A DNA stretch of 64,000 nucleotides from Actinomyces mediterranea (GTDB taxonomy: Bacteria > Actinomycetota > Actinomycetes > Actinomycetales > Actinomycetaceae), in NCBI RefSeq assembly GCF_900155595.1, contig NZ_FTPB01000003.1:62001-126000 (forward strand), given 5' to 3'. The position numbers and the translations under genes are program-made. Each line of letters starts with the position of its first letter. Position 1 is the first letter of the stretch. Below the pieces are notes generated by a model, which was not told the origin of the DNA, did no database searches, and saw only the letters and a list, made by a program, of their open reading frames with translations. Shown one piece after another: positions 46,193-54,763 of this stretch.

Positions 46193-47182
46193 TCAGTCTT
46201 GTTTGAAGTGATCCCAGCCGCCAGTGACTTCCGCACCGTCGAGGAGCAGAACTGGCGCCTCACCCTCGCCGGGTGCGCGCATGCGCCCAATGACGGTGAA
46301 ACCGTCGGGAAGCGCCGCTTCACCATTGAAGGCGGCGAGCATCCCATGGTCTTCTCCCCCGCCGAGCACCCACGTCATCGGGTCCGCCCGGCAGATCGAC
46401 GCGACATCCGTCAAACGCGCAGCCTCCCTCTCGAGCGCCGCACGATCCAGGTCGATGACGACCTGCGAAGCACGGGCCATGCGCCCAGCGTCCTTCGCGA
46501 TCCCATCGGATAGATCCATCATGGCGTGAGCACCGGCGCGCGCAGCAGACGGTCCGGTCTCCAGGGGCGGTTCGGGCGCCCTGTAAGCGTTGAGAGCCTC
46601 GGCCATCACTCCCATGGATGCGTCGTCTCGCAGCGAAGGATCGACGTGCCCGCCGAGCAGCAGATCGAGGCCCGCATTCGACAGTCCCACCCGGCCGGAG
46701 AACGCGAGGACATCGCCCGGTTCGGCGCCGCTGCGCGTGATGGGAGCATTTTCGCACCAGCCGAAGGCGGTAATGGACAGTACCAGCCGATCCCCCGCCG
46801 ACAGATCTCCCCCGACGACGCCGGCGCCCGCGGCACGCGCGCGTTCGGCGAGTCCCTCGACGATGGACATCAGCCAGTCAACTTCGGTATCGCCGCTGGT
46901 CGCAACGGCAACGACGAGGCCGGAGCAGCGTCCGCCCATGGCGGCAATGTCGGCGAGGTTCTGGGCGGCGGCTCTGGCACCGATCTGCTCGGGGCTCGAC
47001 CAGTCGCGACGGAAGTGCTCATCCTCAACGATGACATCAGTCGTGGCGATGAAGGATCCCTCAGGAGCCGCGATCTGAGCGCAATCGTCGCCAATGCCGA
47101 GCAGCGTCCGCTCGCCCGTGGGCAGGAGTCGTTCGAATCGGGCGATGAGTTCACCCTCGGACATGTCACTGATGCGCGTCAT
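46193..47182 (-). CDS. thiL: Thiamine-monophosphate kinase
   Basis: This 329-residue enzyme phosphorylates thiamine monophosphate to the diphosphate cofactor. The PurM-like fold shows GIGDDCA near residue 29, TTDVIVEDEHFRRDW, the NLADIAAMGG metal-binding segment and GGDLSAGD. The C-terminal DLSDGIAKD and GGEDHG are conserved. No other thiamine genes adjoin. The start at 47182 could be shifted 6 codons to a second ATG. Confidence 0.95.
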   Translation of the reverse strand: MTRISDMSEGELIARFERLLPTGERTLLGIGDDCAQIAAPEGSFIATTDVIVEDEHFRRDWSSPEQIGARAAAQNLADIAAMGGRCSGLVVAVATSGDTEVDWLMSIVEGLAERARAAGAGVVGGDLSAGDRLVLSITAFGWCENAPITRSGAEPGDVLAFSGRVGLSNAGLDLLLGGHVDPSLRDDASMGVMAEALNAYRAPEPPLETGPSAARAGAHAMMDLSDGIAKDAGRMARASQVVIDLDRAALEREAARLTDVASICRADPMTWVLGGGEDHGMLAAFNGEAALPDGFTVIGRMRAPGEGEAPVLLLDGAEVTGGWDHFKQD

Positions 47183-47210
47183 ACGCCCAGGGTAGAGCAG
47201 CCTAGTCGGA

Positions 47211-48035
47211 TCAGCCGCGCATCGTTCGGACTATTTGGGAGGCGTAGAGGCACATTGCGGCGGCTGAGGCCACATTGAGGGATTCGGCGTCGCCGGTCAT
47301 GTCGATGCGCACCAGCAGATCGCAAGCGTCGAGTTCCGCATCCGACAGGCCCTTCGCCTCGTTGCCGAAGGCCCAGGCGTGCGATCCGGTCAGCCAGCCG
47401 CGCGCTTCCAGCGTCGCAGAGAACATGAGGTCAGCGAGGTCGTGGGAACCCGCCACCCCAGAAGTGCCGAACACCTGCGCTCCGAGATCATGAACGAGGG
47501 CGACCCCCGCGTCGAAGTCGGAAACGGCGACGATCGGCAGATGAAACACGGAGCCCGCCGAAGCGCGGATCACCTTCGGTCCGGTGACATCGACCGTGCC
47601 CGCAACGGTGATGACGGCGCTGGCGCCCATCGCGTCGGCTGTGCGGATTATGGTGCCGACATTGCCGGGGTCGCGTCCCTGGGCGAGCACGACGAGCGTC
47701 GATCCGGGGTCAATGCTCGGGGTGGTGCGGCTGATAGCTTCGGCGCGCGCAACGGCGATGACGCCCTGGGCATCGGAGCTCATTGCGACGGCGACCTCGT
47801 CACTCACCTCGTGGACCCAGCGCGTGGCTGCGCGAGCGTCAGCCTCGACATCCGGGTGGATGCGGGCCGCTCCCTCGGTGAGGTAGACGTCCTGGACCTC
47901 GTCGGCGCGGTGTCGGACGAGTTCACGGACCGCCTGCGGGCCTTCGACGAGAAGAAGGCCATGGCGTGAGCGCGCCGAACGCCCGGCCAACGCCGCGATC
48001 TTCCGCACGCGTTCAGCGCGGGGGTTGTCGAGCAT
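47211..48035 (-). CDS. SpoU/TrmH family RNA 2'-O-methyltransferase (TsnR-like)
   Basis: This 274-residue SPOUT methyltransferase has the SpoU substrate-binding N-terminal domain (LVEGPQAVRELVRH). Knot motifs follow: GRDPGNVGTIIRTADA (motif 1), AFGNEAKGL (motif 2) and DAESLNVASAAAMCLY (motif 3). Placement right after rplT matches actinobacterial tsnR-type genes that methylate 23S rRNA; the exact nucleotide is not predictable. The ATG at 48035 lies 34 bp past the rplT stop. Confidence 0.9.
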   Translation of the reverse strand: MLDNPRAERVRKIAALAGRSARSRHGLLLVEGPQAVRELVRHRADEVQDVYLTEGAARIHPDVEADARAATRWVHEVSDEVAVAMSSDAQGVIAVARAEAISRTTPSIDPGSTLVVLAQGRDPGNVGTIIRTADAMGASAVITVAGTVDVTGPKVIRASAGSVFHLPIVAVSDFDAGVALVHDLGAQVFGTSGVAGSHDLADLMFSATLEARGWLTGSHAWAFGNEAKGLSDAELDACDLLVRIDMTGDAESLNVASAAAMCLYASQIVRTMRG

Positions 48036-48069
48036 GGTCGGGCGTTCGGGGAAAGGCGTCACCGTCGGT

Positions 48070-48450
48070 TCAGGCCTTGGGGGCGTTGACGTCGGCGGGC
48101 AGCGCGTCCTTGGCGACCTTGACGAGGGCGTTGAACGCATTGATGTCGTTGACCGCGAGCTCGGCGAGCATACGACGGTCGACCTCGACACCGGCGAGAC
48201 CCAGGCCCTGGATGAAGCGGTTGTAGGTCATGCCCTGGGCGCGGGAAGCAGCGTTGATGCGCTGGATCCACAGACGACGGAAGTCTCCCTTGCGGGCCTT
48301 GCGGTCGCGGTAGGAGTAGACGAAGGAGTGAGTGACCTGCTCCTTGGCCTTGCGGTACATGCGCGAACGCTGGCCGCGGTAGCCGGAGGCCTGCTCGAGG
48401 ACTGTGCGACGCTTCTTCTTGGCGTTAACAGAACGCTTAACACGTGCCAT
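48070..48450 (-). CDS. rplT: 50S ribosomal protein L20
   Basis: This 126-residue assembly protein starts [14 protein letters not shown] and contains [16 protein letters not shown] and [12 protein letters not shown], all canonical. It follows rpmI by 23 bp in the infC-rpmI-rplT operon. L20 autoregulates this operon in other bacteria; no L20 mimic is obvious here. Confidence 0.98.
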   Translation of the reverse strand: MARVKRSVNAKKKRRTVLEQASGYRGQRSRMYRKAKEQVTHSFVYSYRDRKARKGDFRRLWIQRINAASRAQGMTYNRFIQGLGLAGVEVDRRMLAELAVNDINAFNALVKVAKDALPADVNAPKA

Positions 48451-48473
48451 TTCTAATTCTCCTATTCAGTCCG

Positions 48474-48668
48474 TCACTTGCCGAGGAGGCGCTTGACGCG
48501 CTTGACATCAGCCCTTTCCAGGACCTGATCGGTGGCCAGGCGGCGGGTCTTGCGGGAGGACTTGTGCTCCAGCAGGTGGCGTGCACCGGCCTGCTCGCGC
48601 ATGATCTTGCCCGAGCCGGTCACGCGGAAGCGCTTCTTAGCACCGGAGTGCGTCTTATTCTTCGGCAT
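48474..48668 (-). CDS. rpmI: 50S ribosomal protein L35
   Basis: This 64-residue protein begins [18 protein letters not shown] and ends KRVKRLLGK, the standard L35 pattern. The ATG at 48668 follows AAGAAGGAAT; an upstream in-frame codon at 48689 is outside the family N-terminus. Confidence 0.98.
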   Translation of the reverse strand: MPKNKTHSGAKKRFRVTGSGKIMREQAGARHLLEHKSSRKTRRLATDQVLERADVKRVKRLLGK

Positions 48669-48712
48669 TTTGATTCCTTCTTGTGTCACGTTGACGAGGG
48701 GACCCGTCTTCG

Positions 48713-49354
48713 TCAGTTCTTGTCCGTGGTGGCGTCAGCGTGAGCGGAGCGCGCCTGGTCCTTGCTGGCGCGCTCGGCGCGCTTGCCGCGGCGTTCGGCG
48801 CGCTCGACCTCGCGACGCTTGCGCTGCTCGTTGATGGCATCCGACTTGCGCTTGGTGGGGGCGAGCACCATCGTCATATTGCGCCCGTCTTGGCGGGGCA
48901 TAGACTCGACGGTGGCGAGTGCACCGACCTCATCGGCAAGGCGCTGGAGCAGGCGCACGCCCGCCTCGGGTCGGGACTGTTCGCGTCCGCGGAACATGAT
49001 CATGACCTTGACCTTGTCGCCCTGGGAGAGGAAGCGCTCAACGTGCCCCTTCTTGACGGCGAAGTCGTGGTCATCGATCTTGAGGCGGAAACGGATCTCC
49101 TTGAGCTGCGTGTTCGCCTGGTTGCGGCGGGCGTCGCGGGCCTTTTGAGCGGCCTCGTACTTGAACTTGCCGTAATCCATGAGCTTAGCGACCGGCGGCT
49201 TGGCGTCGGGAGCGACCTCGACGAGGTCGAGTCCTGCTTCTTCCGCCAGGCGGAGTGCGTCCTCGACTCGGACAACACCGACCTGTTCCCCTCCGGGGCC
49301 CACGAGGCGGACCTCGGGGACACGGATCCGCTCGTTAATGCGCGTCTCGCTGAT
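48713..49354 (-). CDS. infC: Translation initiation factor IF-3 (predicted ATC start)
   Basis: This encodes about 213 residues. The N-domain starts [19 protein letters not shown], the linker has [16 protein letters not shown], and the C-domain has [14 protein letters not shown] and [11 protein letters not shown] charged, Lys/Arg/Ala-rich tail follows. No ATG, GTG or TTG lies at the family N-terminus. The codon for the first Ile (ATC, 49354-49352) has AAGGAG exactly 6 nt upstream, so I infer an ATC start, as rare AUU/AUC starts are known for infC autocontrol. A TTG at 49390 is possible but lies in the leader next to the terminator-like hairpin. Confidence 0.93.
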   Translation of the reverse strand: MSETRINERIRVPEVRLVGPGGEQVGVVRVEDALRLAEEAGLDLVEVAPDAKPPVAKLMDYGKFKYEAAQKARDARRNQANTQLKEIRFRLKIDDHDFAVKKGHVERFLSQGDKVKVMIMFRGREQSRPEAGVRLLQRLADEVGALATVESMPRQDGRNMTMVLAPTKRKSDAINEQRKRREVERAERRGKRAERASKDQARSAHADATTDKN

Positions 49355-49388
49355 GGGTGGCTCCTTCCACGGTTCCTTTTCGAAGCAC

Positions 49389-49426
49389 AAAGAGAAAACC
49401 TCCGTTGCGCTTCATGCGCACGGAGG
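49389..49426 (-). terminator. infC: Terminator-like attenuator in the infC leader
   Basis: In the minus-strand RNA, CCTCCGTGCGC pairs with GCGCAACGGAGG (11 bp with one bulge, loop ATGAA at 49411-49415). It is followed at once by TTTTCTCTTT. It ends about 35 nt before the proposed infC start and after any upstream promoter, so it fits transcription attenuation of infC-rpmI-rplT. Confidence 0.7.
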
Positions 49427-49554
49427 CTCGCCCACAACGGCAACGCACGAGGGCGATGCCACCAGACCCGATCCCCTTTTATGTGCGACGCGAGTCGCAA
49501 ACCCCGTCACGAGGACGAGGCGAGTATCCAGGTGGGAGAGACTCCACTTGCATG

Positions 49555-49570
49555 TCGGGCAGCTGCCCGA
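49555..49570. promoter_or_regulatory. 16-bp perfect palindrome upstream of infC
   Basis: TCGGGCAGCTGCCCGA is a perfect 16-bp palindrome about 200 bp before the infC start, in a region with no gene. It could be an operator near the infC promoter or fold as an RNA hairpin. No regulator is implied. Confidence 0.4.
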
Positions 49571-49609
49571 ACGGTTGGTTCAACACTAACAGGAACCCGA
49601 TGTTCGTAG

Positions 49610-49642
49610 CCAATCCACTGGGTTTTGCGCCCAGTGGATCGG
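49610..49642 (-). terminator. Hairpin downstream of the small membrane protein gene
   Basis: ATCCACTGGG (49613-49622) and CCCAGTGGAT (49630-49639) form a perfect 10-bp stem with a 7-nt loop, extended by two further pairs past a mismatch. It starts 45 nt beyond the stop at 49684 and separates that unit from infC. Confidence 0.5.
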
Positions 49643-49683
49643 CTCACACACACAGTTCGAGGATCGGCGCGGCGGGTGGTGCT

Positions 49684-50115
49684 TCACTCGTCGTCGGCGG
49701 CTCGCTCCGCCGCACGGTCTCGCAGGACGGCGATCCAGCCGACGATGACCACGAGGAGCATGGCGCCGCCCGTCACCAACGAGGAGGCGGCAGCCTGTCC
49801 CGAGCCCAGCAGACTGACGGCCGACATGCCGTTCAGCAGCACTGCGACGCCGGTCACGAACAGCGTGAATATCAGGCGTTGGCGGTTCGTCGCGAAGAAT
49901 GCGTCCTTCAACATCGCCCATAGGGTGAAGACTGCGAACATCAACCAGAAGATCACCGACGATTGCGTGTACACGTCGGCCCACTCCCCCAGCAGATCGT
50001 TGAACAAACCATTGAGCATCACGACCACGAGAGTGAGCGTGAAGCAGGTGAGGCCGATGCGGCCGCGCGCAGCGAGTTGCCGTTCGTCATAGTGTGCGGG
50101 TTTTGAAGTAGGCAT
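49684..50115 (-). CDS. Small four-helix membrane protein
   Basis: This 143-residue protein of unknown function has about four hydrophobic helices (near 22-42, 53-72, 82-102 and 110-130). It begins with a DERQLAARG motif resembling the DERE(R)xI start of small integral membrane proteins that pair with XRE regulators. The ATG shares one base with the regulator's stop (TAATG), so the two are translationally coupled. Such pairs are common in Gram-positives, but the role of the membrane partner is not established. Confidence 0.75.
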   Translation of the reverse strand: MPTSKPAHYDERQLAARGRIGLTCFTLTLVVVMLNGLFNDLLGEWADVYTQSSVIFWLMFAVFTLWAMLKDAFFATNRQRLIFTLFVTGVAVLLNGMSAVSLLGSGQAAASSLVTGGAMLLVVIVGWIAVLRDRAAERAADDE

Positions 50116-50312
50116 TATTCCTCCCAGAAAAGGTCGTCGAGGGTTACGTCAAGGGTTTTGCAGATCGCGAGACACAGAGCGATGGTCGGGTTGTAGTCCC
50201 CAGATTCGACGGCATTGACCGTCTGACGCGTGACACCGACGCGCTCGGCGAGTTGAGCCTGTGAGAGCCCCCGTGCGGCTCGTGCGGCTTTCATCCGCAG
50301 ATTCTTCGCCAT
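50115..50312 (-). CDS. XRE-family helix-turn-helix regulator
   Basis: This 65-residue single-domain DNA-binding protein has the HTH_3 pattern LSQAQLAERVGVTRQTVNAVESGDYNPTIALCL and the ending TLDDLFWEE, typical of the YozG/Cro-like compact regulators. GAAAGGGGG precedes the ATG. It is the first gene of a two-gene unit with the membrane protein. Two perfect dyads overlap its promoter, consistent with self-repression. Confidence 0.93.
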   Translation of the reverse strand: MAKNLRMKAARAARGLSQAQLAERVGVTRQTVNAVESGDYNPTIALCLAICKTLDVTLDDLFWEE

Positions 50313-50340
50313 TGGATAGCCCCCTTTCTGACATGTCCAC

Positions 50341-50382
50341 TATATACGACATTCTGACGTATATGCAAGACATTGTGCATAT
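50341..50382 (-). promoter_or_regulatory. Promoter with two overlapping perfect dyads (XRE operator candidate)
   Basis: On the minus strand TTGCAT (50368-50363) and TATATA (50346-50341) form a -35/-10 pair with 16-bp spacing, about 30 bp before the XRE start. Two dyads overlap it on the plus strand: ATATACG-9 nt-CGTATAT (50342-50364) and ATATGCA-8 nt-TGCATAT (50361-50382). Both have 7-bp perfect arms and similar half-sites, as expected for a dimeric regulator binding twice. Confidence 0.6.
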
Positions 50383-50629
50383 TTAACCCGACTTTCTGTC
50401 GACTATACCGGACTATTAAGCGATGGCAGGGGTGTGAGCAGCGCGGATACCCAGTCGTTGACGTCAATGATCGTGTCGAAGGGTGACGACTCCGCGAAGA
50501 AGGCGACGAACCTCGCACTGTCAATGGGCTCTTCGAGGAGGTCGACGAAGCATCGTACTGCTCGGCGTTGCAGTGAAGCGACAGTGATCCACCGCAGCCG
50601 GTGCAATCATTTCCTGTCCATGCTCTCTG

Positions 50630-50851
50630 CTATCGGCGTCCACCCAGATCGAAGAGCAACCATTCAAGCTCGTCCGGACGTATCTCACGTTGCTGGTCAC
50701 TGGATAACCGTTGTGCCCATCGTTGCAGGGAATCGCAATACCACAGGTAATCCGTCGACGACCAGCCGCTCGTCGCCAGCTGTGTTCCCGCAATCGAATT
50801 GAGGGCCCGGGCGACTCGCGCGTCGAGGATCACACAAGATCCAGGAAGTCG
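50630..50851 (-). pseudogene. C-terminal fragment resembling an OGG-fold DNA glycosylase-like protein
   Basis: A frame of 73 residues opens directly after the TGA of the upstream 83-residue ORF and is in the same frame. It contains CVILDARVARALN, a WSSTDYLWYCDSLQRWAQRLSS helix pair and RPDELEWLLFDLGGRR, which resemble the end of actinobacterial 8-oxoguanine glycosylase (OGG)-fold proteins as I remember them. The N-terminal two thirds and any catalytic Lys/Asp are missing. I treat it as a relic. The rest of the gap to the XRE promoter (50383-50629) shows no gene I can support. Confidence 0.4.
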
Positions 50852-51103
50852 TCATCCAATGCGTGTTAGACGCTCGCCTGCCGCTTCGAAAAGATCCATA
50901 CGTGATGTTCCGCTGGCAGAGACATCCGAGTAGATTCTCTCACCGATGTCTCGACCACTGATGGCACGGGCCTCGTCGTTGAACCAGCCATACGACAACG
51001 ACGACGGGGGAAACCAAACCGTGCGGAAAACCTCAGCAGATGTATCTCCGACCGAGATGGTCGCCTCAGCCAATGCCTGGACAACATCCTCGTCTGCTTT
51101 CAT
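50852..51103 (-). CDS. Small hypothetical protein
   Basis: An 83-residue acidic protein starts at the ATG at 51103, with GGGGGAG 9 nt upstream. The first 38 bp overlap the 3' end of the SseB-like gene in another frame. I recognise no domain; the sequence has VFRTVWFPPSSLSYGWF and a helical end. It stops at a TGA that is followed, in the same frame, by the OGG-like fragment, so it may instead be part of a broken longer gene. Confidence 0.4.
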   Translation of the reverse strand: MKADEDVVQALAEATISVGDTSAEVFRTVWFPPSSLSYGWFNDEARAISGRDIGERIYSDVSASGTSRMDLFEAAGERLTRIG

Positions 51104-51974
51104 GTCGATACTCCCCCTGTTCAGCCCGAACGGGCACGAGTTCGATGCGCTCGGCTGCGGCATTGAGACGCGCGCAGGCGCCCACCGCACGCAGTGCCTG
51201 CTCAATATCCCGGCGCGCGGCCCTCTCATTCGATGCACCGTTGATGAGCAGTTCCACTCGCACAATGCCGCCTCCCGCATAGGCGACGCGCACGTCTCCA
51301 ATCGGTCCGGATTGAAGCGTGCCGCGCAGTTCGACGAAGAGTTCTTCGTCTTTCCAGGCGGGAAGCCAGTCATCCCCCTGGGCGAGGGCGGCGACCGCTG
51401 GACGTGGGATGAGGACGCGGGCTCCCGCCGGATCGATGAGGATGCGGCCCCGGGTCTCGACGAGGGCAGAGAGGCACAGTTTGTCCACGTCGAATGCCAT
51501 CGGCCGGTATGAGGGGTCGAAGGATTGAAGCTCCTCGACCGAGGAGAAGGCGGCGAGGGCGGGGCCGCTGGACATATCGACGCGGACGAAGTCGATAGGA
51601 GCATGCGGCTCGTGGGCGAGCCCCTCCCCGAGTATGTCCCCCGCAGGGCGGTCGCTCACATTTCGCTCTCCCGCAGCACGCTCCCCCGCTGCATGACCGC
51701 CCGTGCTTCGCTCCCCCGCCCGATCTGCACCATCCGCGACCCGGGCTTCGACCTCGACGGGGACGATGAGCCTTTCAACGCTGAGGGCTGCGACGAGCGC
51801 CTCCAAGCGCACCGCACCATGGTCCGCATCCGCGCCGAGCGCGAGCGCGGCCGCCGTCAAGGGCAGCGTCTGCCCACGGTCGGACCTGTCCGCTGCGGAT
51901 AGGGTGAGGCGCTTGGCGACTTTCGCGCGCTGTTCATCGCTGAGCAGCGGCACAGCGCCGGGGCGACGAGTCAC
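51066..51974 (-). CDS. SseB-domain protein
   Basis: This 302-residue protein has an SseB N-terminal domain ([23 protein letters not shown], then [14 protein letters not shown]) and an SseB C-terminal-like domain ([19 protein letters not shown]...). The first 85 residues are specific to this group. A linker near 88-112 holds three AGER repeats. SseB-domain proteins next to his genes are common in actinobacteria but uncharacterised. The GTG start overlaps the priA stop by 4 bp (GTGA). Confidence 0.75.
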   Translation of the reverse strand: MTRRPGAVPLLSDEQRAKVAKRLTLSAADRSDRGQTLPLTAAALALGADADHGAVRLEALVAALSVERLIVPVEVEARVADGADRAGERSTGGHAAGERAAGERNVSDRPAGDILGEGLAHEPHAPIDFVRVDMSSGPALAAFSSVEELQSFDPSYRPMAFDVDKLCLSALVETRGRILIDPAGARVLIPRPAVAALAQGDDWLPAWKDEELFVELRGTLQSGPIGDVRVAYAGGGIVRVELLINGASNERAARRDIEQALRAVGACARLNAAAERIELVPVRAEQGEYRHESRRGCCPGIG

Positions 51975-52711
51975 TCCCCGTCCTTCCCGGCAGCGACGCT
52001 GAGGGCCTCTTCGAGAGTGAAGGCGCCCGCGTACAGGGCCTTGCCGACGATGGCGCCCTCGACTCCTGCGGGGACCAGCTCCCGCAGGGCGATAATATCG
52101 GCAAGAGAGGACACTCCGCCGGAGGCGATGACGGGAACGTCAGTCGTCTCGCAGACGCGGCGCAGCAACTCGGTATTGGGGCCGGACAGCATGCCATCGC
52201 GGGCGACGTCAGTAACGACATAGCGCGAGCATCCGACGGCGTTGAGCCGGTCGATGACCTCCCACAGGTTGCCGCCGTCACGGGTCCAGCCGCGCGCCGA
52301 CAGGGTTTCACCGCGCACGTCCAATCCGACGGCAACCCGATCGCCGAACTCGGCGATGACCCGTTCGGCCCACTCGGGATCCTCCAGTGCGGCCGTGCCG
52401 AGGTTGACGCGACGCGCTCCCGCGTCAAGGGCGCGGCGCAGGGATTCGTCGTCGCGGATTCCTCCCGACAGCTCCACATTGATCGGCAGTTCTCGGGTGA
52501 TGTCGGCGAGCAGCGGGGCATTCGATCCGCGTCCGAATGCTGCGTCCAAGTCGACCACGTGCAGCCACTGGGCTCCGGCCTCGACGAAGCTCCGCGCGGC
52601 CTCAAGCGGGTGGCCGTAGTTCGTCTCGGTTCCTGCCTCGCCCTGGGTGAGGCGTACGGCCTGTCCGTCAACCACGTCGACAGCGGGCAGCAGGATCAGT
52701 GTGTCGGTCAT
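51971..52711 (-). CDS. priA: HisA/PriA phosphoribosyl isomerase
   Basis: This 246-residue (beta-alpha)8 isomerase converts ProFAR to PRFAR in histidine synthesis. In actinobacteria it often also does the TrpF reaction. The catalytic Asp is in [15 protein letters not shown] and the second in [10 protein letters not shown]. The phosphate loops GGIRDDESL and ASGGVSSL are intact. No trpF is visible here, so bifunctionality is inferred only from lineage. It follows hisH by 39 bp. Confidence 0.93.
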   Translation of the reverse strand: MTDTLILLPAVDVVDGQAVRLTQGEAGTETNYGHPLEAARSFVEAGAQWLHVVDLDAAFGRGSNAPLLADITRELPINVELSGGIRDDESLRRALDAGARRVNLGTAALEDPEWAERVIAEFGDRVAVGLDVRGETLSARGWTRDGGNLWEVIDRLNAVGCSRYVVTDVARDGMLSGPNTELLRRVCETTDVPVIASGGVSSLADIIALRELVPAGVEGAIVGKALYAGAFTLEEALSVAAGKDGE

Positions 52712-52750
52712 CGGATGCCTTTCATAGATGCAGGACGAGGACGCGCGCGA

Positions 52751-53386
52751 TCACAGCGTGTCAAGCCAGTTCTTCAGCAGGGCCAGTCCCGCCTCCCCGG
52801 ACTTCTCCGGGTGGAACTGGGTGCCCATGAGCGGCCCGTTCTCCACGGCTGCAACGAAACGCGATTGCCCGTGACGCGACCACGAGGTGAGCGGCAGCGC
52901 CGTGGCCCCCGGACCGAGGAGCTCGGCCGGGTCGGTGAGCGCCGCATAGGAGTGGACGAAGTAGAAACGCTGGTCCTCAACACCTGCAAAGAGGCGTGAG
53001 CCGTGCGCCGCTTCGACCGGCGACCAGCCCATATGGGGGACGACGGGCGCATCGAGGAGTTCCACGATCCCCGGCCACTGTCCCAGCCCCTCGGTCTCAC
53101 CCTTCTCCGTGGAGCGTTCGAACATCACCTGGATGCCGACGCATACTCCGATGACTGGGCGTCCGCCGGCGAGCCGCTGGTCGATGATCGCGTGTCCGTC
53201 GACGGCTGTGAGCTGCTCCATCACCGCTTTGAAGGCGCCCACTCCGGGGACGAACAAGCCGTCGACGCCCAGCGCGGCATCGCGATCCGCCGTCAGTTCG
53301 ACGTCGGCCCCCACATGTTCGAGGGCGCGGCACGCTGAGCGCACATTGCCCGACCCGTAGTCGAAGACGACAACTCTCGATGTCAT
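52751..53386 (-). CDS. hisH: Imidazole glycerol phosphate synthase subunit HisH
   Basis: This 211-residue glutamine amidotransferase supplies ammonia to HisF. It starts [12 protein letters not shown]. The nucleophile Cys lies in [10 protein letters not shown], where the usual GICLG(M/L)Q is GVCVGIQ. The oxyanion strand is PGVGAF, and the His-Glu pair is in GTQFHPEKS. hisF is not in the window. It lies 4 bp after the small passenger gene. Confidence 0.94.
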   Translation of the reverse strand: MTSRVVVFDYGSGNVRSACRALEHVGADVELTADRDAALGVDGLFVPGVGAFKAVMEQLTAVDGHAIIDQRLAGGRPVIGVCVGIQVMFERSTEKGETEGLGQWPGIVELLDAPVVPHMGWSPVEAAHGSRLFAGVEDQRFYFVHSYAALTDPAELLGPGATALPLTSWSRHGQSRFVAAVENGPLMGTQFHPEKSGEAGLALLKNWLDTL

Positions 53387-53390
53387 GAGC

Positions 53391-54095
53391 CTACTTCCTG
53401 CGGAACCAGCCGAAGGGGCCGGGCCTGCGCCTAGAGCCGTCGGCGAGAACTGAGTCCGAGTAATCCGATGGTGTGGTGCGCCCCAGCAGGAGGTCCTCAG
53501 TCGCCTGCGGCATGGAGCCAAGGAGAAGCCCAGCAGGGATCGCGTCCTCGGGTGAACCCCCCACGTAGCGCTGGGCGGTGATGCGCCCGGAGACGCCGGG
53601 TTCGACGCCGTCGCCTTCGACAAGCCACGACATGAGGGCGACAGCCCCGTACTTCGACAGGCGCGACACGACGCGGGCGACTCTGTCGACGGCGTCGGGC
53701 ATGGGGCGCGACTCGGCGAGGAGGGCGTCCAACTCGTCCTCGTCGGTGGGCTGGGTCTCTACTCTCAGCCACACTGCGGTCCACGGTTTGAGTCGGACGA
53801 CGGATTCGACGACTCCGGTCAGAGCCAGCAGCGAGTGGAGGGCCTCGGCGGATGGCACGGGGGCGAGGACGAGGGCGACCGACAGCCTCCCGCCATCCAA
53901 GTGCAAGGACTCGTCAACGGGGACATCGTCGGGGTCCTTGAGCATCTGTTCGAGGGCGGCGAGAGTCTCATCATCGCCAGTGGAAGCATCCCCAGGCGCG
54001 GGGCCATCCGCGTCGGGGACGTCAGCCGTGGACGTGGCGTCCAGTCCCGCAATGAGATTGCGGAACTCGGCGTCGATGTCGTCATCGTGCGACAT
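53391..54095 (-). CDS. Uncharacterised his-operon passenger protein
   Basis: This 234-residue, acidic protein lies between hisB and hisH. An Asp/Ala-rich disordered N-terminus (1-70) precedes an alpha/beta domain with [20 protein letters not shown] and [13 protein letters not shown]-terminal part ends in a basic [10 protein letters not shown] recognise no catalytic motif. Its position in the operon is reminiscent of small uncharacterised proteins in the same place in other actinobacteria. Confidence 0.7.
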   Translation of the reverse strand: MSHDDDIDAEFRNLIAGLDATSTADVPDADGPAPGDASTGDDETLAALEQMLKDPDDVPVDESLHLDGGRLSVALVLAPVPSAEALHSLLALTGVVESVVRLKPWTAVWLRVETQPTDEDELDALLAESRPMPDAVDRVARVVSRLSKYGAVALMSWLVEGDGVEPGVSGRITAQRYVGGSPEDAIPAGLLLGSMPQATEDLLLGRTTPSDYSDSVLADGSRRRPGPFGWFRRK

Positions 54096-54145
54096 GGATC
54101 CCCTTCCCCTGGTGTCAGATGCCCGTCGTGATCGTACCTCAGACC

Positions 54146-54763
54146 TTAGAGGGCTCCCTTCGTCGAGGGGATCCCCTCGACGCGGGGGTCCGGCTCTACT
54201 GCTGTGCGCAGCGCGCGGGCGAGTGCCTTGAACTGCGCCTCCACGATGTGGTGCGGATCGCGCCCATTAAGGACGCTCATGTGCAGGCAGATCCCGGAGT
54301 TGAAAGTGAGGGACTCGAGGACGTGCCTGGTCATCGAACCGGTGAAGTGTCCGCCGATGAGATGGTATTCCTGGCCCGCGGGCTCGCCCTCGTGAACGAT
54401 GTAGGGCCGTCCCGCGACGTCGACGACCGCGCGGGCGAGCGCCTCATCGAGGGGGACGGTCGCATCGCCGAAGCGTTTGATGCCGCGCTTGTCGCCGAGG
54501 GCCTGCTTGAGGCCGAGGCCCAGGCAGATCGCCGTGTCCTCCACCGTGTGGTGGACGTCGACATCGGTGTCGCCCGTGGCGCGAACCGTCAGGTCGATGA
54601 GCGAATGCTTGCCCAATGCGGTGAGCATGTGGTCCCAGAAGGGAACGGTCGTCGAGATGTCTGTCGTGCCCGTGCCGTCGAGATTCATCTCCACGTGGAT
54701 CGTGGACTCTGAGGTGGCGCGGTCGATGACGGCGATGCGGGGGGTTTCGAATACCGTGCTCAT
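54146..54763 (-). CDS. hisB: Imidazoleglycerol-phosphate dehydratase
   Basis: This 205-residue manganese enzyme of histidine synthesis is the single-domain form. It has both His-rich metal motifs, [13 protein letters not shown] and [14 protein letters not shown], then the second repeat in [11 protein letters not shown] and [18 protein letters not shown]. The ATG at 54763 overlaps the hisC stop by 4 bp. Confidence 0.97.
   Translation of the reverse strand: MSTVFETPRIAVIDRATSESTIHVEMNLDGTGTTDISTTVPFWDHMLTALGKHSLIDLTVRATGDTDVDVHHTVEDTAICLGLGLKQALGDKRGIKRFGDATVPLDEALARAVVDVAGRPYIVHEGEPAGQEYHLIGGHFTGSMTRHVLESLTFNSGICLHMSVLNGRDPHHIVEAQFKALARALRTAVEPDPRVEGIPSTKGAL

Noticed and set aside
50403-50606. 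A minus-strand frame of about 67 codons downstream of the OGG-like fragment
   Set aside because: The start is TTG without a ribosome site and no motif is recognised. It could be a relic but cannot be supported.
50852-50854. In-frame TGA as a possible selenocysteine codon
   Set aside because: No SECIS-like hairpin was seen, no selenoprotein family is recognised, and the OGG-like family does not use selenocysteine.
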